The notes under the pieces: model-generated
What the model saw: the letters and a program-made list of their open reading frames with translations, nothing else
Told to the model about the DNA's origin: nothing
The model's database searches: none
Position numbers and translations under genes: made by a program
In this document: piece by piece, positions 6,229 to 10,654 of the stretch
Numbering within the stretch: position 1 is the stretch's first letter
How the letters are laid out: the number at the start of each line of letters is the position of its first letter
Source of the DNA: Ruminococcus sp. CAG:403
Lineage (GTDB): Bacteria > Bacillota > Clostridia > Oscillospirales > Ruminococcaceae
Assembly (NCBI GenBank): GCA_000437255.1
Contig: FR899086.1
Span: forward strand, 1 to 10,654
Direction: 5' to 3'
DNA: 10,654 nucleotides

Positions 6229-6750
6229 TTAGCAGTATTTGTCATAGGGGCCGGTTGGAATCGGGTGTTCCAATCCCAATACCGTTGGCCATTTTCCGGT
6301 GTCGTCAATGATAAAGCCCATCAGCATGCCCATATGACTGTGTAAGTGTCGGAACTGTGCCAGAAGCAGTGTGAACTTTGTGTATTCGCAGTGCGGGGGA
6401 TAGAGAAGCAGCTGATCGTCTGAAAGCTGTTCCACATAAGCAGTGATTTTTTGTGAGACGGTTTGCAGGTATTGATTGATTTCAGTACGGGTCAGTTGTT
6501 TGGAAGAGACAAAATCCAAATTGTTGAGCCCCGGTTCATGAATGGAAGGCTCCTGATAGTTGGGATCCCGTGGATTGATCATCCATACATCCAAGGAATG
6601 CAGCATATGGTAGATATGCTTCCAGCATGGCATTCCGCAATATAAATTGTCCCACAATGAATCCGGTACACAGTCTATTACATTTTTGACTTCCCATAAG
6701 GCACGTGCTGTTTGATCCTGTAAAATGGCGGAAAGTGTATGTTGTTCCAT
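6229..6750 (-). CDS. DinB-fold (DinB/YfiT-like) protein
   Basis: The product is a 173-residue soluble protein that looks like a four-helix-bundle DinB-superfamily member. A histidine-rich first site, CWKHIYHMLHSLD at 42-54, and a later FRHLHSHMGML at 133-143 fit the metal-binding histidines of this fold, where the second cluster usually reads HxxxH. Family members include bacillithiol- or mycothiol-linked transferases and many proteins of unknown role; I cannot assign a reaction. The start is supported by AAGGAGGG (6761-6768) 10 nt upstream. It has its own promoter, divergent from recQ. Although it lies upstream of nadE on the same strand, nadE has a separate promoter in the gap, and I see no terminator between them, so partial read-through into nadE is possible. 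Confidence 0.7.
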   Translation of the reverse strand: MEQHTLSAILQDQTARALWEVKNVIDCVPDSLWDNLYCGMPCWKHIYHMLHSLDVWMINPRDPNYQEPSIHEPGLNNLDFVSSKQLTRTEINQYLQTVSQKITAYVEQLSDDQLLLYPPHCEYTKFTLLLAQFRHLHSHMGMLMGFIIDDTGKWPTVLGLEHPIPTGPYDKYC

Positions 6751-6785
6751 TGAAAAAGCGCCCTCCTTGTTTGCATTCTGCTCCT

Positions 6786-6814
6786 ATTATATCATATGGT
6801 GCATAAAAATGCAA
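6786..6814 (-). promoter_or_regulatory. Promoter of the DinB-like gene
   Basis: TTGCAT (6809-6814) and TATAAT (6786-6791) are 17 bp apart on the minus strand, the same hexamers as at nadE. The -35 overlaps a TGCAT-TTT-ATGCA palindrome. Confidence 0.8.
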
Positions 6815-6849
6815 TTTCTTTGTAATAGAAAAGAAGAATGGAGGAAGTC

Positions 6850-6878
6850 TTGCAAAAAGGTGCAGTTTATGGTATACT
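6850..6878 (+). promoter_or_regulatory. Promoter of recQ-mtnN
   Basis: TTGCAA (6850-6855) and TATACT (6873-6878) are 17 bp apart with a TGG extended -10, back to back with the DinB-gene promoter 36 bp away. The leader to the recQ ATG is about 45 nt. Confidence 0.75.
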
Positions 6879-6929
6879 GGATCAGGTAAAAGAATTTATG
6901 GTTGACACCAAGCAGAAAGAAGGCACAGT

Positions 6930-8771
6930 ATGGATCCGCTGCAATTGCTACAGCAATATTTCGGACATTCTACATTTCGCACCGGACAGCAGGAGGCAAT
7001 TGATGCCATTTTACGGCAAAAAGATGTATTGGCAGTCATGCCGACCGGAGCTGGGAAATCGATTTGCTACCAGATTCCGGCGCTCATGCTGCCCGGTATT
7101 ACGCTGGTTATTTCTCCTTTGATTTCCTTGATGCAGGATCAGGTGGAAAATTTGCGACAGTCCGGAATTCCAGCAGCTTGCTTGAATAGTTCGATGTCTT
7201 TTGAGGAATATCAGCAAGTGCTTTCCGGTGCTGCGGCAGGGATGTTTCGATTGATTTATGTAGCACCGGAGCGGCTGACAACAGAAGCCTTTCTGCGATT
7301 TGCTGCACACAGCACCATCAGCATGATTACGGTTGATGAGGCACACTGCGTCTCACAGTGGGGACAAGATTTTCGCCCTAGTTACCTGGAAATTGCAAAA
7401 TTGACACAGCAGCTGCCGCAGCGACCAATTTTGACTGCGTTTACGGCAACGGCAACGGAACAGGTGAAACGAGATATTATCCAGCTGCTCGGCTTACAGG
7501 ATCCAGTTTCCATTTCTACAGGATACAATCGTTCCAACTTGTATTTTGCGGTACAACGTCCGCAGAATAAAAAGAAAGCGCTGCTGGATTTGATGCGGAA
7601 ATTTTCCAAGAAATCGGGCATTGTGTACTGTTCCACTCGGAAACTGGTGGAAGAGGTTTGTGAAACGCTTCAGGATGCCGGAATTGCTGCAACTCGCTAT
7701 CATGCCGGACTGCCGGACTGGGAACGCACTGCCAATCAGGAAGAATTTTTGTACGATCATGCACAGGTCATGGTGGCAACCAATGCATTTGGAATGGGAA
7801 TTGATAAATCCAATGTTTCTTTTGTCATTCATTATAATATGCCAAAGGATTTGGAAAGCTACTATCAGGAAGCTGGGCGAGCTGGACGAGATGGAGAGCC
7901 GGCACAGTGTATTTTGCTTTACAGTGGAAGGGATGTCCGTACCAATGAATTTATTTTGGAGCAGGCGGCAAAACTATCAGAAGGGCAGCAGCCGGATTTG
8001 CAGGAATCCCTTTTGCGAAAAAGTAAGGAACGGCTCAAGTATATGACATTTTATGCAACAACGCCGGACTGCCTGCGGCATTATCTGTTGCGATATTTTG
8101 GAGAAGAGGCACCTTGTTCTTGCGGAGCTTGTTCCAACTGCCTGGCACATTATGAAAAAAAGGATATGACTTTGGAGGCGAAAAAGATCATTTCCTGTGT
8201 TTACCGTGCGGCGCAAAATCGGTATCACCTCAGCCGAACCCTGGCTGCTTCTGTTTTAACCGGCAGCAAAAAGGAAGTTGTTTTGCAGATGCATTTGGAT
8301 CAATTGTCCACGTATGGCATTCTGTCCGATCAAACGCATCAGCAGGTGGTTCAGATCATTGATGCATTGGTGGCAGACGGCGATCTGGCATTGCAGCCTT
8401 ATCGGGATTATCAGGCATTGACGCTGACCAAAGCTTCTGCCGCCGTTCTGCGAAACGAAAAGCAGGTGGAACTGCGTCTGCCCAAAAAGGAACGAGTTTC
8501 CCACAAACAGATGGAAGAAACCGAAGATCCGCTGTTCCAGCGGCTGCGAGAGTTCCGGCAGAAATTGGCAGATTCGGAAGAGATTCCGTCTTATTTGATC
8601 TTTACCAATGCCTCTTTGCGGGATATGTGCCGGAAAAAACCGTTGACCATGTCGGAATTTCGGCAGGTTTCCGGTGTTGGTGTCATCAAGAGCCAAAAGT
8701 ATGGTGCATGCTTTATCAAGGAAATTCAGGCATTTCTTGCAGAACAAGAAGCTGAAATGTCAAAGAAATAG
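6930..8771 (+). CDS. recQ: ATP-dependent DNA helicase RecQ
   Basis: The product is a 613-residue 3'-5' DNA helicase of superfamily 2 for recombination and fork repair. Motifs in order are the Q-motif region FRTGQQEAI at 16-24, Walker A MPTGAGKS at 37-44, DEAHCVSQWGQDFRPSY at 136-152 (DEAH box and aromatic-rich loop), TATAT at 172-176, and ATNAFGMGIDK with QEAGRAGRDG in the second RecA domain. The zinc site uses Cys381, Cys398, Cys401 and Cys404, with an extra Cys396. A winged-helix RQC region follows (about 415-500). A C-terminal HRDC domain (about 535-605) contains PLTMSEFRQVSGVG. Domain set and length are normal for a bacterial RecQ. GAAGG at 6919-6923 supports the start. It is followed after 14 bp by mtnN, so the two are probably cotranscribed. 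Confidence 0.96.
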   Translation: MDPLQLLQQYFGHSTFRTGQQEAIDAILRQKDVLAVMPTGAGKSICYQIPALMLPGITLVISPLISLMQDQVENLRQSGIPAACLNSSMSFEEYQQVLSGAAAGMFRLIYVAPERLTTEAFLRFAAHSTISMITVDEAHCVSQWGQDFRPSYLEIAKLTQQLPQRPILTAFTATATEQVKRDIIQLLGLQDPVSISTGYNRSNLYFAVQRPQNKKKALLDLMRKFSKKSGIVYCSTRKLVEEVCETLQDAGIAATRYHAGLPDWERTANQEEFLYDHAQVMVATNAFGMGIDKSNVSFVIHYNMPKDLESYYQEAGRAGRDGEPAQCILLYSGRDVRTNEFILEQAAKLSEGQQPDLQESLLRKSKERLKYMTFYATTPDCLRHYLLRYFGEEAPCSCGACSNCLAHYEKKDMTLEAKKIISCVYRAAQNRYHLSRTLAASVLTGSKKEVVLQMHLDQLSTYGILSDQTHQQVVQIIDALVADGDLALQPYRDYQALTLTKASAAVLRNEKQVELRLPKKERVSHKQMEETEDPLFQRLREFRQKLADSEEIPSYLIFTNASLRDMCRKKPLTMSEFRQVSGVGVIKSQKYGACFIKEIQAFLAEQEAEMSKK

Positions 8772-8785
8772 AAAGGAACGAAAAA

Positions 8786-9466
8786 ATGAAGAAAAAAGTA
8801 GTGATTATTGGAGCCATGCCGTCAGAGTTGGTGGATATTCGGGCAGCGCTTCCGAATTCTGAGATTGTAAAAAAAGCAGGATTTTCATATTATGTTAATG
8901 AGCTGGAAACGGTTACGGTGATTCATGTTTGCAGCGGCATTGCAAAGGTCAATGTAGCCGTCTGTGCACAGGCTGCCATTGATGCTTTTCAGCCAGATGC
9001 AGTCATCAATGCAGGAATTGCAGGCGGTATGCAGCAGGCTGTAAAGGTTTGTGATATTGTCATCTCCAACGAAGTGCTTCCGCATGATCTGGACTTGCAT
9101 TTTTTGAAGGACTATCCGCCGTATTGTGGCATTTATCCATCGGATCCGCACTTGATGCAGCTGGCTGCGCAGGTATGTGAGAAACAGGGTGTAACACATC
9201 ATCTCGGCAGAATTGTTTCTGGTGAAGCCTTTATTTCAGACAATGCTGTTAAAGCAGAAATTTGCAGCAAGCTACACCCATTTGCGGTGGATATGGAAAG
9301 TTCCGCAGTCGGACATTGCGCCTACTTGAATCAAGTGCCGTATGTCAGCATTCGCTGCATTTCCGACAATGCAGATGATGAGGGCGCAATGTCGTTCGAT
9401 CAGTTTGAGAAAATTGCTGCAAAACGTGTTGCAGAGATTGTTTTGGAACTGGTTGAGCAAATCTAA
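8786..9466 (+). CDS. mtnN: 5'-methylthioadenosine/S-adenosylhomocysteine nucleosidase
   Basis: The product has 226 residues and is predicted to hydrolyse methylthioadenosine and S-adenosylhomocysteine to adenine and a thioribose, clearing SAM by-products. It fits the MTAN/Pfs branch of the purine nucleoside phosphorylase fold: GAMPSEL at 9-15 with Glu14 in the place of the catalytic Glu12 of E. coli, INAGIAGG at 74-81, VSGEAFI at 144-150, the ribose-binding VDMESSAVGH at 168-177 with Glu171, and ISDNAD at 192-197 with catalytic Asp194. One departure is PSE where GAMEEE is usual, but the key glutamate remains. The start follows AAAGGA by about 8 nt. The gene lies 14 bp after recQ and ends 5 bp before the convergent next gene, with no terminator hairpin and U run visible. 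A related nucleosidase such as futalosine hydrolase is a less likely alternative. Confidence 0.88.
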   Translation: MKKKVVIIGAMPSELVDIRAALPNSEIVKKAGFSYYVNELETVTVIHVCSGIAKVNVAVCAQAAIDAFQPDAVINAGIAGGMQQAVKVCDIVISNEVLPHDLDLHFLKDYPPYCGIYPSDPHLMQLAAQVCEKQGVTHHLGRIVSGEAFISDNAVKAEICSKLHPFAVDMESSAVGHCAYLNQVPYVSIRCISDNADDEGAMSFDQFEKIAAKRVAEIVLELVEQI

Positions 9467-9471
9467 CAGCT

Positions 9472-10512
9472 TTACAATACGTTTGAAAGAACCTGCAAAA
9501 TAGAAGCAGCTGCCTGTTCTGCTGCATGAGAAAGCAGGGCTTCTTGATAGTATGGCTGCGTAACGGCATCGATTTTCGCCGCAATGGACAGCATCCCGGC
9601 ACTTTCTTGAAACAGGCTACGGATGATGCTGCGGTTAAATGGTGCATGAACGGCTTCTTTTTGCCGAAAATCCTTTTGGTAAAAAGTGTGCAGGTTGTAT
9701 CGTGCCTGGGCAGTTCCAGGATATGGTGCGAATAAATTGGAACTAAGAAAAGCAGTTTGTATCTGCGGAAGCAATAGATGGCAGGGTGTTGGCTCCAAGA
9801 GACAAGGATTGTAACTTAGAATGCAGTGGTAGCCACGCTGCTTGGCGGCAGCGGCAAGGTGCTTGATGCACAGTTCGCCAGCACATAGCCAATCGTCTTC
9901 TAAGACAAAAATATTCCAATTTGCTGGAAGCGGTGCAATCTGAAATCCAGAAGGTGTATGGGCAGCAAGCTGTCGAATGGAGCAGGAACCAGGTGTCGCT
10001 CGAACGGGGAATCGCTCTGCAAGCTGCTTTCTGCAAAAGGTTTGGCAGGATTTGCTTAGAATTCCTTGCTTATTGTGCGCAGCATAGGAAGTGCAAAGCG
10101 ATTGAGCAGCTGCTTGCAGGGAAGTTGCACGTCGTCGGTAGGTTTGGTATTCCTTCCAGCTGTATTGCAAGACAGCTTGGTGCTGTTGTAGAATGGCGGG
10201 CTGCATCCAGCTATGCAGGCTGATCCAATGCGTATGTAGAGCCGGACAGCTGGAAAAGGAACGCAAATCGGATTCTGCTGCCGTGAAAAGCAGATTGCTG
10301 CTTGGAACATAAATGGAACTGCAAAGAAATGGTTGTTCCGGCTGTGCAAAGAGTTCAGTGGAACGGGGTTGCAGCTGCTTCCAAATCGTATAGAGCACAG
10401 TATGGCGAAACCATGCAGTTGTATCGCACAGATAGCAGACGGTAAGCGGCTTGGAATTGGATGCAGCAGATTCTGAATTCCATGGATCGGAGAAAAAGAA
10501 ACCGGTGTGCAT
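9472..10512 (-). CDS. Putative degenerate tandem P-loop ATPase-like protein (PRK06851-like), uncharacterised
   Basis: The product has 346 residues from the ATG at 10512. I prefer this start over the upstream in-frame ATG at 10617 because AAAGGGGGA lies about 6 nt before it and the upstream ATG falls next to the promoter -10. From memory of the family it resembles the PRK06851-type proteins, which hold two tandem P-loop ATPase domains. The second half starts with a TPSGF segment, then IFVLEDDWLCAGEL where a GxPGTGKST loop is expected, then AAAAKQRGYHC and HLLLPQIQTAFLSSN. The first half has CDTTAWFRHTVL at the equivalent loop and SSIYVPSSNLLFTAA after it. Both loops have lost the glycines and the lysine-serine pair, so it probably does not bind ATP in the usual way. 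Cys and Gln are frequent. No signal peptide or membrane segment is evident. The homology call is tentative; the reading frame is convincing. Confidence 0.55.
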   Translation of the reverse strand: MHTGFFFSDPWNSESAASNSKPLTVCYLCDTTAWFRHTVLYTIWKQLQPRSTELFAQPEQPFLCSSIYVPSSNLLFTAAESDLRSFSSCPALHTHWISLHSWMQPAILQQHQAVLQYSWKEYQTYRRRATSLQAAAQSLCTSYAAHNKQGILSKSCQTFCRKQLAERFPVRATPGSCSIRQLAAHTPSGFQIAPLPANWNIFVLEDDWLCAGELCIKHLAAAAKQRGYHCILSYNPCLLEPTPCHLLLPQIQTAFLSSNLFAPYPGTAQARYNLHTFYQKDFRQKEAVHAPFNRSIIRSLFQESAGMLSIAAKIDAVTQPYYQEALLSHAAEQAAASILQVLSNVL

Positions 10513-10606
10513 GACGATCCCCCTTTGGAGCCTGTTTGAATCTGGTATGGATAAATTCTGATCAATTAGAACAAGTTTGTGCCTCTGGTCACAGGCTTTT
10601 TCTTTT

Positions 10607-10637
10607 ATTGTATGCAAAATGGATCACATTGTGTCAA
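10607..10637 (-). promoter_or_regulatory. Promoter of the PRK06851-like gene, possibly sporulation type
   Basis: On the minus strand a perfect TTGACA (10632-10637) stands 19 bp from TACAAT (10607-10612), a long spacing for sigma-A. The -10 region reads CATACAATA (10606-10614), which also matches the mother-cell sigma-K pattern CATANNNTA and the sigma-E CATACAAT, and a CACA lies about 15 bp upstream. The leader is about 88 nt. Confidence 0.5.
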
Positions 10638-10654
10638 AAAAGAGGCAGATCTTT

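Noticed and set aside
10581..10606. Plus-strand GCCT/AGGC hairpin with following T run as a terminator
   Set aside because: The stem is only 4 bp, and it lies antisense within the leader of a minus-strand gene with no plus-strand transcript expected.
10513..10617. 35-residue N-terminal extension of the last gene
   Set aside because: The upstream ATG overlaps the -10 region and lacks a ribosome binding site, while the ATG at 10512 has AAAGGGGGA at good spacing.

Overview
The window looks like chromosomal core sequence from a low-to-mid GC Clostridia member, probably of the Ruminococcus/Oscillospiraceae type. The grounds are the gene families present, AGGAGG-type ribosome binding sites, several clean sigma-A promoters and intrinsic terminators with U runs. 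The taxon is an inference from general appearance, not from a marker gene. I see no IS element, prophage, CRISPR array or rRNA.

Layout: (1) bases 1-901, minus strand: the N-terminal 300 residues of an AspT/YidE/YbjL-type membrane antiporter, cut by the window start. It is preceded by a leader of about 276 nt behind a near-perfect promoter. (2) 1214-1492: an AT-rich intergenic stretch with a long imperfect hairpin and a promoter for the next gene. (3) 1493-2398, plus: an alpha/beta-hydrolase esterase (HSL/Aes type), overlapping tail-to-tail by 26 bp with (4) 2373-3116, minus: an AraC-type regulator. (5) 3117-3517: the araC promoter, an unassigned terminator-like hairpin, a strong terminator, tRNA-Arg(CCU) on the minus strand, and another hairpin. 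(6) 3518-6124, minus: pyrE preceded by nadE, which look like one operon reading nadE-pyrE and perhaps on into the tRNA. (7) 6229-6750, minus: a DinB-fold protein. (8) 6930-9466, plus: recQ helicase and an MTA/SAH nucleosidase gene, 14 bp apart, driven by a promoter divergent from the DinB gene. (9) 9472-10512, minus: a protein that looks like a degenerate tandem P-loop ATPase with both Walker A motifs lost, behind a promoter whose -10 region also fits sporulation sigma factors.

Functionally the known genes cover NAD synthesis (nadE), pyrimidine synthesis (pyrE), DNA repair (recQ) and recycling of S-adenosylmethionine by-products (mtnN), with a possible regulated esterase. The two items most worth following up are the structured leader of the antiporter gene, a candidate cis-regulatory RNA that I cannot assign to a known class, and the putative pseudo-ATPase at the right end.
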